NCBI GenBank assembly: GCA_002839245.1
Contig: PGXR01000099.1
Location: forward strand, 1 to 10,446
Source of the DNA: Spirochaetae bacterium HGW-Spirochaetae-7
GTDB taxonomy: Bacteria; Spirochaetota; Spirochaetia; Treponematales; UBA12059
Direction of reading: 5' to 3'
Length of the DNA stretch: 10,446 nucleotides
Part shown: piece by piece, positions 1-6,164 of the stretch
Layout: each line of letters begins with the position of its first letter
How positions within the stretch are numbered: position 1 is the stretch's first letter
Made by a program: the position numbers and the translations under genes
Notes under the pieces: generated by a model
The model's input: only the letters and a program-made list of their open reading frames with translations
The model's database searches: none
Told to the model about the DNA's origin: nothing

Positions 1-330
1 CGCCCTCAGCTGGAGCCCCCTCGCACCGGACACGTCCCAGAATGCGGCCGGGTTGGCGGCATAAGCCGGCTCGGGCAGGCCCAGCTTCCCGAAAGCGGCT
101 GCTATCTTCAGGTTTGCTCCGCCCGCCGCCGCCATTCCGGACAGGTCGCCCTTGATGTCGCAGCACAGCACCGGCACGCCGGCCAGGGAGAAGCCCTCCG
201 CCAAGGCTTGCAGCGTCACGGTCTTGCCCGTGCCGGTGGCACCGGTCACGAGGCCATGCCGGCTCGCCATCGAAAGGTCCAGCGTTATGTCACATCCGGT
301 TTCAGGGATTCGGCACAGATTCAGTGTCAT
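1..330 (-). CDS. HerA/DUF853-type P-loop ATPase, N-terminal part (cut by left edge)
   Basis: The reading frame is open from an ATG at 330 to the window edge, giving the first 110 residues (MTLNLCRIPETG...). A Walker A motif GATGTGKT lies at about residues 30-37, followed by a strand ending CCDIKGDLSGMA at about 56-67. A P-loop followed by DIKGDLSG is characteristic of the DUF853 / bacterial HerA-like helicase family (FtsK/HerA-type ATPases). These are predicted cytoplasmic DNA-translocating or pumping ATPases whose role in bacteria is poorly defined. The start is supported by AGGAG seven bases before the ATG (minus strand, about 338-342). The rest of the ATPase, including Walker B and arginine finger, is outside the window. 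The gene lies downstream of the VOC-fold gene on the same strand with a 126-bp gap, so co-transcription is possible. Family call is firm; function is inferred from family. Confidence 0.85.
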   Translation of the reverse strand, partial: MTLNLCRIPETGCDITLDLSMASRHGLVTGATGTGKTVTLQALAEGFSLAGVPVLCCDIKGDLSGMAAAGGANLKIAAAFGKLGLPEPAYAANPAAFWDVSGARGLQLRA

Positions 331-399
331 GGAGGATCTCCTGGTATCGCCTTGGCTTGCTTTCCGCCATCAGCTTTTTCAACGATAAATTGGGGAACC

Positions 400-422
400 A
401 GACGGCTTCGCTGGCTCCGTCT
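400..422 (-). other. Small hairpin between the VOC gene and the ATPase gene
   Basis: AGACGG at 400-405 pairs with CCGTCT at 417-422 around an 11-base loop. No T-run follows on either strand, so this is not a convincing intrinsic terminator. It may be a weak processing or pausing element, or chance. Confidence 0.2.
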
Positions 423-456
423 CTCGGGAATGACGAAGCAACTGAAGTGAGAACGC

Positions 457-930
457 TCAGTCGCCGTCATACGCCCGCTTCAGCACGGCTATTTCTATCT
501 TCGCCATGGCGAGCATGGCCTTCATGACCCGCGCCGCCTTGACCGGGTCGGGGTCGCCAAGCAGCGTGCCGAGGATGTTCGGGACGATCTGCCATGACAA
601 GCCATACCGGTCCTTGAGCCAGCCGCATTGAACGGGCTCTCCGCCTTCCGAAAGACTATCCCAATAATGGTCGACTTCCTCTTGCGTGTCGCAATCGACC
701 GAGAACGAGATCGCCTCGGTAAAACTGAACTGCGGACCTCCGTTCAGCGCGATGAAACGCTGTCCTTCGAGCTCGAACTCCACCGTCATGACGCTGCCGG
801 CGGGCATCGGGCTGCCCTCGGCATAGTGGCTCACAGAGACTATCCTCGAACCGCTGAAAATCGAGACATACGACGAAGCCGCTTCGAAGGCTTGCGTATC
901 GAACCACAGGAACGGGCTTATCCTCTGCAT
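457..930 (-). CDS. PhnB-like VOC/glyoxalase-fold protein
   Basis: A 157-residue protein beginning MQRISPFLWFDTQAFEAA. It has the pattern of the PhnB / '3-demethylubiquinone-9 3-methyltransferase' (pfam06983) branch of the vicinal-oxygen-chelate fold. Landmarks are an N-terminal PFLWFDTQAFEAASSYVSIF strand-helix, FELEGQRFIALNGGPQFSFTEA in the middle, then EEVDHYWDSLSEGG and CGWLKDRYGLSWQIVPN near the C-terminus. Members are small soluble cytoplasmic proteins, often of unknown substrate, and the methyltransferase name is historical. The frame is open 12 codons further upstream (ATG at 966). I chose the ATG at 930 because AAAGGAG (939-945) sits eight bases before it and the family normally begins at this 'I.PFLWF' strand. 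The C-terminal segment PDPVKAARVMKAMLAMAKIEI is a typical family helix. Substrate cannot be told from sequence. Confidence 0.88.
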   Translation of the reverse strand: MQRISPFLWFDTQAFEAASSYVSIFSGSRIVSVSHYAEGSPMPAGSVMTVEFELEGQRFIALNGGPQFSFTEAISFSVDCDTQEEVDHYWDSLSEGGEPVQCGWLKDRYGLSWQIVPNILGTLLGDPDPVKAARVMKAMLAMAKIEIAVLKRAYDGD

Positions 931-938
931 ATTCCAGG

Positions 939-945
939 CTCCTTT
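939..945 (-). promoter_or_regulatory. Shine-Dalgarno deciding the VOC gene start
   Basis: Minus-strand AAAGGAG with an eight-base spacer to the ATG at 930. The longer alternative starts at 966 and 951 have no comparable site, so this sets the start. Confidence 0.7.
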
Positions 946-979
946 CACCATGCGACGATAGTCCACGATGCATCAACAG

Positions 980-1008
980 AATGTACACCGAGCCGTAGCC
1001 GCGGGCAA
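980..1008 (-). promoter_or_regulatory. Candidate sigma70-like promoter for the VOC gene
   Basis: On the minus strand TTGCCC (1003-1008) and TACATT (980-985) are separated by exactly 17 bases. Each box matches four of six consensus positions. The predicted transcription start near 973 would give a leader of about 40 bases. Seen by eye only. Confidence 0.35.
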
Positions 1009-1037
1009 TGCACAGTCGTCACAAAGAAGGATAGAAT
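1009..1037 (+). promoter_or_regulatory. Weak candidate promoter for the nuclease lipoprotein gene
   Basis: TGCACA (1009-1014) and TAGAAT (1032-1037) with a 17-base spacer; the -10 matches five of six positions and the -35 four. The implied start would be at or next to the ATG at 1044, which would make the transcript leaderless. AGAAGGA at 1025-1031 could instead serve as a distant Shine-Dalgarno, which argues for a start further upstream. The two readings conflict. Confidence 0.2.
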
Positions 1038-1043
1038 GATTCG

Positions 1044-1610
1044 ATGAACAAACGCCCCGGCCTGTCCGTTTCGGCCGCCATCCTGTTTTCCATCGCCCTC
1101 CTGCCCGCCTGCGGCCAGTCCACCGCCGTGCAGGAGGCGCAGGTCTACCGTGTTCCTCAATCGATGGCCAGCGTCGCGGCGCTGGCGGGGCGGCTATCGT
1201 CGATGACGCCGGGCCGTGTCGGGCGCATCGTCGACGGCGACACCATCGTCGTCTCGTTCGACCCCGGCACCGGCCTCGGTCGCAAGGAAAAGGTCAGGCT
1301 GATCGGCGTCGATACCCCCGAGACGGTAGATCCGCGCAGGCCGGTCGAGCGCTTCGGGGCCGAGGCTTCGAGATTCGCGAAGGAACGGCTGCTCGGCCGT
1401 TCGGTACGCCTTGCGTTCGAGCCCGAGCTACGCGACTACTTCGGCCGGCTACTGGCCTACGTCTTCCTGGAAGACGGCTCGTGCTTCAACCTGACGATAG
1501 TCGCCGAAGGCTACGGATTCGCCTACACCAAGTACCCTTTCTCCTTCATGGACGATTTCCGCGCCGCCGAACGCAAGGCCCGCGCCGGCAAACGGGGCTT
1601 GTGGGGATAG
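1044..1610 (+). CDS. Staphylococcal-nuclease-like (thermonuclease) lipoprotein
   Basis: An 188-residue exported nuclease of the SNase family (Ca-dependent phosphodiesterases acting on DNA and RNA). Residues 1-23 form a lipoprotein signal peptide ending LLPAC, so Cys23 is the expected lipid anchor. Residues 57-188 are the SNase OB-fold. The canonical catalytic set is intact: Asp66 in VDGDTI (SNase Asp21), Arg85, Asp90 and Glu93 in VRLIGVDTPE (Arg35, Asp40, Glu43), and Arg135 in DYFGRLLAYV (Arg87). The C-terminal FRAAERKARAGKRGLWG is the usual family ending. The protein should sit on the outer face of the inner membrane or in the outer membrane, with a role in nucleic acid scavenging or degradation. 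The ATG at 1044 is the only reasonable start; an out-of-frame ATG at 1036 stops after three codons. It is divergent from the VOC gene and 58 bases upstream of the next gene. Confidence 0.93.
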   Translation: MNKRPGLSVSAAILFSIALLPACGQSTAVQEAQVYRVPQSMASVAALAGRLSSMTPGRVGRIVDGDTIVVSFDPGTGLGRKEKVRLIGVDTPETVDPRRPVERFGAEASRFAKERLLGRSVRLAFEPELRDYFGRLLAYVFLEDGSCFNLTIVAEGYGFAYTKYPFSFMDDFRAAERKARAGKRGLWG

Positions 1611-1668
1611 CGGATGGCCGGGATATACTGTGGATGCTACACGAAACTGGAACGACCGGGAGTGATAC

Positions 1669-1923
1669 ATGGGCATTACCTTGGCGATAGTCGGCGGCAT
1701 GGTCGTCGTCTCCATCATCGCGGTGATAGGCGACGTGGTTTCGAAGGGCATGCAGTCGAGGCCGCCGCCTGACCAGGCCGCCTTGCAGTCGAGCCTCAAG
1801 GCCCTGACAGACCGCGTCGAGCTCCTTGAGCGGCAGGCCGACGAGCGCGACTCCAGGCTCGCACAGGTCGAAGGCGAACTCGCCTTCACCACGAAGCTGC
1901 TCGAGGGCAAGCACAGCAATTAA
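1669..1923 (+). CDS. Small membrane-anchored coiled-coil protein
   Basis: An 84-residue protein. Residues 3-25 (ITLAIVGGMVVVSIIAVIGDVV) form a single N-terminal transmembrane helix, and residues 38-80 form a charged heptad-like helix (LKALTDRVELLERQ, then AQVEGELAF), giving a short cytoplasmic coiled coil. The topology resembles small phage-shock (PspB-like) or other one-helix membrane adaptors, but I do not recognise a family and assign no function. GGGAG (1658-1662) six bases before the ATG makes the start secure. A TATACT at 1624-1629 with a poor upstream box could be its own -10; otherwise it is read through from the nuclease gene. It is followed by about 108 bases without a recognisable gene or strong terminator before the convergent cyclase gene. 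Confidence 0.75.
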   Translation: MGITLAIVGGMVVVSIIAVIGDVVSKGMQSRPPPDQAALQSSLKALTDRVELLERQADERDSRLAQVEGELAFTTKLLEGKHSN

Positions 1924-2031
1924 GCGTCGGGAACCGGCCTGACTCACCACGATCATCGGATGCGGCGACCTTGCGATGCCTGGTATCCTTGCCTGCCAGC
2001 CGTATGAAGGACGCTGCGGGTGGGAACTATC

Positions 2032-3690
2032 CTACTTTTCGCACATGACGACGACGCCGGTCCAGCCTGACGGCGGGGGATCCTTGATGAAGGCGGAACA
2101 GCGGCGGGCGAACGTCGCCATAGCCTTATCGTCGGGCTGCATGCTCAGGGCTGTGCCAAAATCGCGGCCGGCCTCTTCGAAGCGGCGGTCGTAGTACCGC
2201 CTGATGCCAGCATGGTATATCTTCAGGGCCTTCCCTCGGACGGCGTCGATCTCCCGGCGCACGCCGAATATCGAGACCGCGCTGCGGCGGCCCTTGACCG
2301 CGACCTTGTCTATGTACTGGCACGGAAAACGGCTGCGCACCTCGAGGTAGACCGGGAATGAAACGAGGAGCGGCTCGTCGTATCTCCGCGTCAGGCCCTC
2401 GATCCGGGAGGCGATGTTGACCATGTCGCCGATGACCGTGTAGTCCATCTTCTTGTCGGAACCGATGTTGCCGATCGTCACCTTGCCGTGGTTGAGCCCG
2501 ATGCCGCTATGGAATGGCAGCCGGCCCTTGGATGCCTGCCAGCGGTTGAATTCGTCGAGTGATTCGAGCATCTCGAGCGCGGCGGTGACGCCGTCCAGGG
2601 CATCGTGTCCCGACGAAACCGGCGCGCCGAAGAATGCCATTATCGCGTCGCCGATATACTTGTCGACGATGCCCTTGCTGCCGGTGATGATCTCCACCAT
2701 GCGCTCGAAGTAGTGGTTGAGCGAGTCGACGACCTCGGTCGGCGTGAGTTGTTCTGAGATGCCGGTGAACCCGACGATATCACTGAAAAGGACGGTAAGG
2801 ATTCTCTCGTCGCCAGAAAGCTGCGCCTCGGGCCGGCTGAAGAACTGCTCGATGACGCTGACCGGTACGTACTTCTGGAATATGTTGCGGACCTTGCGTT
2901 CCTGCCGCTGCGAGAGGGCGGCCTTGAGCGCGTAGCTCTTTATCTGGCCATAGGCTTCGGAGAGAGCGGAGGCCATCCCGTTGAAGCTCGCCGCCAGGTG
3001 GCCTATCTCGTCGGAATACTTTATCTCGGCCCGGAGTCCCAGGTTATTTGTCTCCATCACTCTGGCCATCGTTCGCTCGAGGTTGCGGATGGGGTTCGTC
3101 ATGTAGCTGGAGAACCACCCCAGGAGGAGAGCTGCCATGAACGCCGATACGACGATGATCAACGTATTGCGCTTGAGTATCTCGTCAACGGCCTGGTAGA
3201 ACCGGTCCTCGCGTTCGCTGACAAGGACATACCAGCCGAAGTCGGGGAGAAACATTGCCTCGGCCACCCGGTCGAATCCGCCGAGCCGTACACGAACCCA
3301 GCCTTCGCGCCCCGCGCCGATCATCGCGACGATGGCCTCGGTTTCTGACGGCACGGGTTCGAGTTTCGAACTGCCCATCCCGATGACACCGGATGGTTCG
3401 AAGCCCACGACGAGCTCTGTCGGCCCTCGCACCGTACCCGAGGCATAACCCTCGACGGCTTTCCTGGCGACATCGACGAAGTAGTCGTCGCCGGACAGGT
3501 TGTTCTCCTGGAGGATGGCCCACTGCTGGGCGGCGTATTTCCGTATCTCCTCGGCCTTGAAGCGCAGGAATTGCACCGCCACCTGGGTAATTCCGTTCCG
3601 TGCCGAGTACGACGAGACGAGGCCGGAGATCGCAAGCGGCGCGATCAGCAACGGCAATACCAGCAGGACGATCTTCGCGCGTATTTTCAT
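2032..3690 (-). CDS. Membrane-bound class III adenylate cyclase with sensor, HAMP and TPR-like tail
   Basis: A 552-residue protein predicted to make cAMP from ATP. TM1 lies at about residues 7-27 and an extracytoplasmic Cache-like sensor region at about 30-172. TM2 is at about 175-195, a HAMP domain at 190-246 (MTNPIRNLERTMARVMETNN...EIGHLAASFN), and a signalling helix with RNIFQKYVPVSVIEQFF at 269-284. The cyclase domain covers about 292-478. Metal-binding Asp304 (LFSDIVGFT) and Asp348 (KYIGDAIMAFFG) are present, as are transition-state residues Asn425 and Arg429 (GDMVNIASRIEG). Lys344 and Asp416 (MDYTVIGD) form the Lys-Asp pair expected for adenine rather than guanine. The C-terminal 485-552 carries a TPR-like pair of helices and ends PPPSGWTGVVVM, a tail I associate with spirochaete cyclases. 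No Shine-Dalgarno is visible before the ATG at 3690, and the best promoter predicts a very short leader. The sensed ligand is unknown. Confidence 0.93.
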   Translation of the reverse strand: MKIRAKIVLLVLPLLIAPLAISGLVSSYSARNGITQVAVQFLRFKAEEIRKYAAQQWAILQENNLSGDDYFVDVARKAVEGYASGTVRGPTELVVGFEPSGVIGMGSSKLEPVPSETEAIVAMIGAGREGWVRVRLGGFDRVAEAMFLPDFGWYVLVSEREDRFYQAVDEILKRNTLIIVVSAFMAALLLGWFSSYMTNPIRNLERTMARVMETNNLGLRAEIKYSDEIGHLAASFNGMASALSEAYGQIKSYALKAALSQRQERKVRNIFQKYVPVSVIEQFFSRPEAQLSGDERILTVLFSDIVGFTGISEQLTPTEVVDSLNHYFERMVEIITGSKGIVDKYIGDAIMAFFGAPVSSGHDALDGVTAALEMLESLDEFNRWQASKGRLPFHSGIGLNHGKVTIGNIGSDKKMDYTVIGDMVNIASRIEGLTRRYDEPLLVSFPVYLEVRSRFPCQYIDKVAVKGRRSAVSIFGVRREIDAVRGKALKIYHAGIRRYYDRRFEEAGRDFGTALSMQPDDKAMATFARRCSAFIKDPPPSGWTGVVVMCEK

Positions 3691-3702
3691 GATTGTAGAT
3701 CG

Positions 3703-3731
3703 AGCATAAACCTGCGCGTGTCAAAGGTCAA
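3703..3731 (-). promoter_or_regulatory. Candidate promoter of the adenylate cyclase gene
   Basis: Minus-strand TTGACC (3726-3731) and TATGCT (3703-3708) are spaced by exactly 17 bases. The predicted start near 3696 leaves only about six bases before the ATG at 3690. This fits the absence of a Shine-Dalgarno and suggests a nearly leaderless transcript. A second TTTGAC copy (3720-3725 on the minus strand) lies eight bases downstream of the first. Confidence 0.5.
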
Positions 3732-3743
3732 ACCGCTTCGGTT
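3731..3743. promoter_or_regulatory. Dyad between two divergent promoters, candidate operator
   Basis: AACCG (3731-3735), CTT, CGGTT (3739-3743): a perfect five-base inverted repeat with a three-base centre. Its ends overlap the last base of the cyclase -35 box and the first two bases of the coiled-coil gene -35 box. One bound protein could block both promoters. It is short, so chance is possible. Confidence 0.3.
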
Positions 3744-3770
3744 GAAAGATGCCGGAAACGGCACTACACT
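3742..3770 (+). promoter_or_regulatory. Candidate promoter of the coiled-coil protein gene
   Basis: TTGAAA (3742-3747) and TACACT (3765-3770) with an exact 17-base spacer. The predicted start is near 3777, which is compatible with the ATG at 3823 and tight for the GTG at 3790. Confidence 0.5.
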
Positions 3771-3789
3771 GCCAATAAGGAAAAATGTT

Positions 3790-5061
3790 GTGAAAGCAGC
3801 ACAGAACGGAACAGTAGATACGATGCCGAATACCCGGGAGACCGTCGAAGCTGACGAACAGGAAGAGATTCTCAGGGAAATCGAGGAAACCGTCAGTGTC
3901 GGCCGTACAGCCCTGAGTGTCGAAAAACCTGCCGGCTCGAGCGGAATCGCCCTGCCCGCGGCGGTCAATGCCGGGGCGCTGGTCCTGATAGCGCTTGCGA
4001 TCCTCTTCGTTCCTCGCTTCTACGACGTCAGCGAGCGTCGTCTGGTCGATCCCTCGGTCGCATCCTCCGCCGATACGACCGGCTTGTTCCGGGCGCTGCG
4101 ACAACAAGCCGACGTGCAAATACAGGAGCGCGAAACCGAGATCGCTTTGCTGCAGCAGCAGTACAGCAAGGCACGTAACGAGCGGGAGGCGCTTCGCAGG
4201 GATTTCGATACCAGGCTCAAGGGCAGGGCGGATGAATTGCAGGCCGGGCTGCAGCTCTCCATCGACGCGGAGCGGAAAAAACTGGCCGCCTCGGGGCAGG
4301 TCGACGCTGCGGCCGAAACCAGGCTGCGCGAACTCGAAACCAGGCTCCAGTCAGAGCGGGCCGCCGAACTCCAGGCGTACGAGTCTCGTCTGCAGGCTGA
4401 GACTGCCGGGCGAGAACGGGAACTGGCTGACGCCGAGGCACGTTTCGGAAAGGAGCTTCGCCAGCGGACGGACCCTTTGGCTTCGGAGATAGAGCGCCTG
4501 ACAGAGCAGGGGAAAATCCAGCAGACGGCACAGAAAAACCTCTCGCGCAGCTATGACGAAGCGCAGGCGGAGATCAAGCGGCTCGAGACCGAACTCAGGC
4601 GCCTCGCCACCGAAGGCGACGAGGCGGCCGCGTCGTTCCGCCGCGAGCTACAGGATTCAAAGGCGATCACCCGGCAACTTCAGACGGCGGAAGCCTCGAG
4701 GATCGCGTTGCGTGACCGGCTCGAATCGATTCTGCGTCGCTACGCGGCGACCAGCCCACCGCCGCGGGAAGACCTGGCCAGCCGGTCAGCCAGACTCGAA
4801 CTGTTGCAGGCCAAAGTAGAGACGCGCGCCATCCTCACCCAGGAGCCCGTGCGCAGTGCCCACCCCGGGCTGGCCGACAGGCTCGACCGCTTTTTCCTGG
4901 ACTCCGAGGCGCAATACCGCGACGAGGGCCGCCGTGCCGGACTCGCCGAGGCCGCCGAGCTGGTCGACAGCCTGGCCGCCCGCCGTGAAGCGCGCGGCCT
5001 GCCCGCGGGTGACCCTGACCTCAAGCGCCTGCTCGAGAGGCTCCGGCAGCTCCTCAGGTAG
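3790..5061 (+). CDS. Membrane-anchored long coiled-coil protein
   Basis: About 423 residues. A short acidic cytoplasmic N-terminus (EADEQEEILREIEETV) is followed by one transmembrane helix at about residues 53-75 (LPAAVNAGALVLIALAILFV). A long charged, Ala/Glu/Arg/Gln-rich coiled coil follows at about 99-317. The C-terminal segment of about 100 residues is more globular-looking (RLELLQAKVETRAILTQEPV, then GLADRLDRFFLDSEAQYRDE). I do not recognise a named family; similar one-TM coiled-coil proteins are common in spirochaetes. Start choice: GTG at 3790 has AAGGA (3777-3781) eight bases upstream, whereas ATG at 3823 (MPNTRETVEA) lacks a good site but is a stronger codon and leaves a more normal leader from the predicted promoter. 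The frame runs further upstream, but that part overlaps the cyclase gene and promoters. It is transcribed divergently from the cyclase. A structural or scaffold role in the envelope is a guess. Confidence 0.8.
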   Translation: MKAAQNGTVDTMPNTRETVEADEQEEILREIEETVSVGRTALSVEKPAGSSGIALPAAVNAGALVLIALAILFVPRFYDVSERRLVDPSVASSADTTGLFRALRQQADVQIQERETEIALLQQQYSKARNEREALRRDFDTRLKGRADELQAGLQLSIDAERKKLAASGQVDAAAETRLRELETRLQSERAAELQAYESRLQAETAGRERELADAEARFGKELRQRTDPLASEIERLTEQGKIQQTAQKNLSRSYDEAQAEIKRLETELRRLATEGDEAAASFRRELQDSKAITRQLQTAEASRIALRDRLESILRRYAATSPPPREDLASRSARLELLQAKVETRAILTQEPVRSAHPGLADRLDRFFLDSEAQYRDEGRRAGLAEAAELVDSLAARREARGLPAGDPDLKRLLERLRQLLR

Positions 5062-5084
5062 AGAGTACCGCTAGAGAGTACCGC
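5059..5084. repeat. Perfect 13-bp tandem duplication at convergent stop codons
   Basis: TAGAGAGTACCGC occurs twice in direct succession (5059-5071 and 5072-5084). The first TAG is the stop of the coiled-coil gene. The last base of copy two begins the reverse-strand stop (5084-5086) of the Ig-like lipoprotein gene. Immediately after, 5073-5080 can pair with 5085-5092 (eight pairs, two G-U, four-base loop) with the T-run inside the stem, which is at best a weak terminator for the plus-strand gene. Confidence 0.9.
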
Positions 5085-6163
5085 TACTTTTTCACCTTGA
5101 CGGTAGCGATGACGCTGATGTCGCGTCCATCGATGAGCAAGACTTTTTCCGTGCCAGGCCGTTCTCCCGCGGGCGGGGCTGAATAGAGCCCCGCCTGGGT
5201 CACGTCGCCGCCGTACGAGCTCTTCATCGCAAACGTGTAGGAGCCATCCCCGCCCATGGCTTCGAACTGGAACGTACTGCCCAGCTTGACGGTGATGGTG
5301 GCCGGTATGATCTGCAACGGCCCCCCTACTGCGGGAGCTTTGACGGTGACTGTAGCGGTGGCGGTAGCAGCCACGCTATCGCTTACCGTAACGATATCGG
5401 ATCCTACCGAGAGGGCGGTATATTCCCCGGTGTCCAATACTATGGAGCCTCCTCCCGATACGCTGAAGATATATGGCGGTGGTGTCACGTCGGGTGTCCC
5501 GCCGGAGGCCGAGAACGTGAACGTGGTGCCTGTCTCGATCGTCAGGCTGACCGGATTGATGGCAAGCGGCTGTGGCGCTGAGCTGACCACGACCGTCGCC
5601 TCGCTCGACTGTCCGGACGCGTCCTCGACACTGACCATCGCGACCGTATCCGAAGCCGGCGCCGTGTACAGGCCGGCAGCGGTCACTGATCCGAGGCCAG
5701 AAACGAGGCTGAACACGTACGGCGGCAATCCGCCGCTACCGACGAATTGCTGGGTATTTCCATATTCAAGCGAGGCTATTGAAGGCTGTATCGTAAGCGG
5801 AGGCACGGACTTGACGAGGACGCTCGCCTCGCTCTCGGTGCCCGCCGCGTCGGTTAGCCGTATGGCCGCTTCGGTATCGCTGCCTGGGGCGGTGTACTCC
5901 GCCCGTCCGTCCAGTCCGTCGACAAGGGTGCCGCCGCCGCCGACCAGGACGAATCTGTAAACGGGACTGCCTCCCGAAGCGCTCAGCGTAACCTTCTGGC
6001 CTGCCCGCAGCGATACGAACGAAGGGCTTATCTCGAGACTCCCGTTCACCAGCTCGTCCCATATTTCAAATACCGAGAGCTTGACGCAGGCCATCAAAGC
6101 CAGTACCGCGAATGCCAGTGCGAGCGACAGTTCGATTGACCGGCGAAGGTAACGCTTTTTCAT
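5084..6163 (-). CDS. Lipoprotein with four tandem Ig-like repeats
   Basis: A 359-residue exported protein. The basic N-terminus MKKRYLRRS and hydrophobic stretch end at LALMAC, a lipobox with Cys26 as the expected lipid anchor. The rest is four degenerate Ig-like repeats of about 75 residues, at about 43-118, 123-194, 200-275 and 283-358. Each follows the pattern 'L.I.P....L..G....F..SGG..PY.F....G.G.V...G.YTAP......V.V.D......ATV.V', compare SGGLPPYVFSLVSGLGSV with SGGGSIV. Such repeats usually act as stalks or adhesive/binding modules on the cell surface. The start is secure: GGAG lies seven bases before the ATG, inside the end of the upstream gene, whose stop is only one base away, so translation is coupled. 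Whether it faces the periplasm or the outside cannot be told from sequence. Confidence 0.85.
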   Translation of the reverse strand: MKKRYLRRSIELSLALAFAVLALMACVKLSVFEIWDELVNGSLEISPSFVSLRAGQKVTLSASGGSPVYRFVLVGGGGTLVDGLDGRAEYTAPGSDTEAAIRLTDAAGTESEASVLVKSVPPLTIQPSIASLEYGNTQQFVGSGGLPPYVFSLVSGLGSVTAAGLYTAPASDTVAMVSVEDASGQSSEATVVVSSAPQPLAINPVSLTIETGTTFTFSASGGTPDVTPPPYIFSVSGGGSIVLDTGEYTALSVGSDIVTVSDSVAATATATVTVKAPAVGGPLQIIPATITVKLGSTFQFEAMGGDGSYTFAMKSSYGGDVTQAGLYSAPPAGERPGTEKVLLIDGRDISVIATVKVKK

Positions 6164-6164
6164 G

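Noticed and set aside
931..966. Longer N-terminus of the VOC-fold protein from the ATG at 966
   Set aside because: The strong AAAGGAG site points to the ATG at 930, and the family begins there.
1449..1956. Two overlapping minus-strand frames of 156 and 136 residues
   Set aside because: They run across the end of the nuclease gene and the small membrane protein gene, both of which have motifs and ribosome sites on the plus strand.
3571..3789. Upstream extension of the coiled-coil protein from an ATG at 3571
   Set aside because: It overlaps the 5' end of the cyclase gene and both promoters on the opposite strand. The added residues are low-complexity Arg/Gln-rich, typical of an antisense shadow, and good starts exist at 3790 or 3823.
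5256..5960. A 234-residue plus-strand frame
   Set aside because: It lies entirely antisense to the Ig-repeat lipoprotein. Its Thr/Pro/Val-rich repetitive content mirrors the repeats on the other strand, and no ribosome site or domain is visible.
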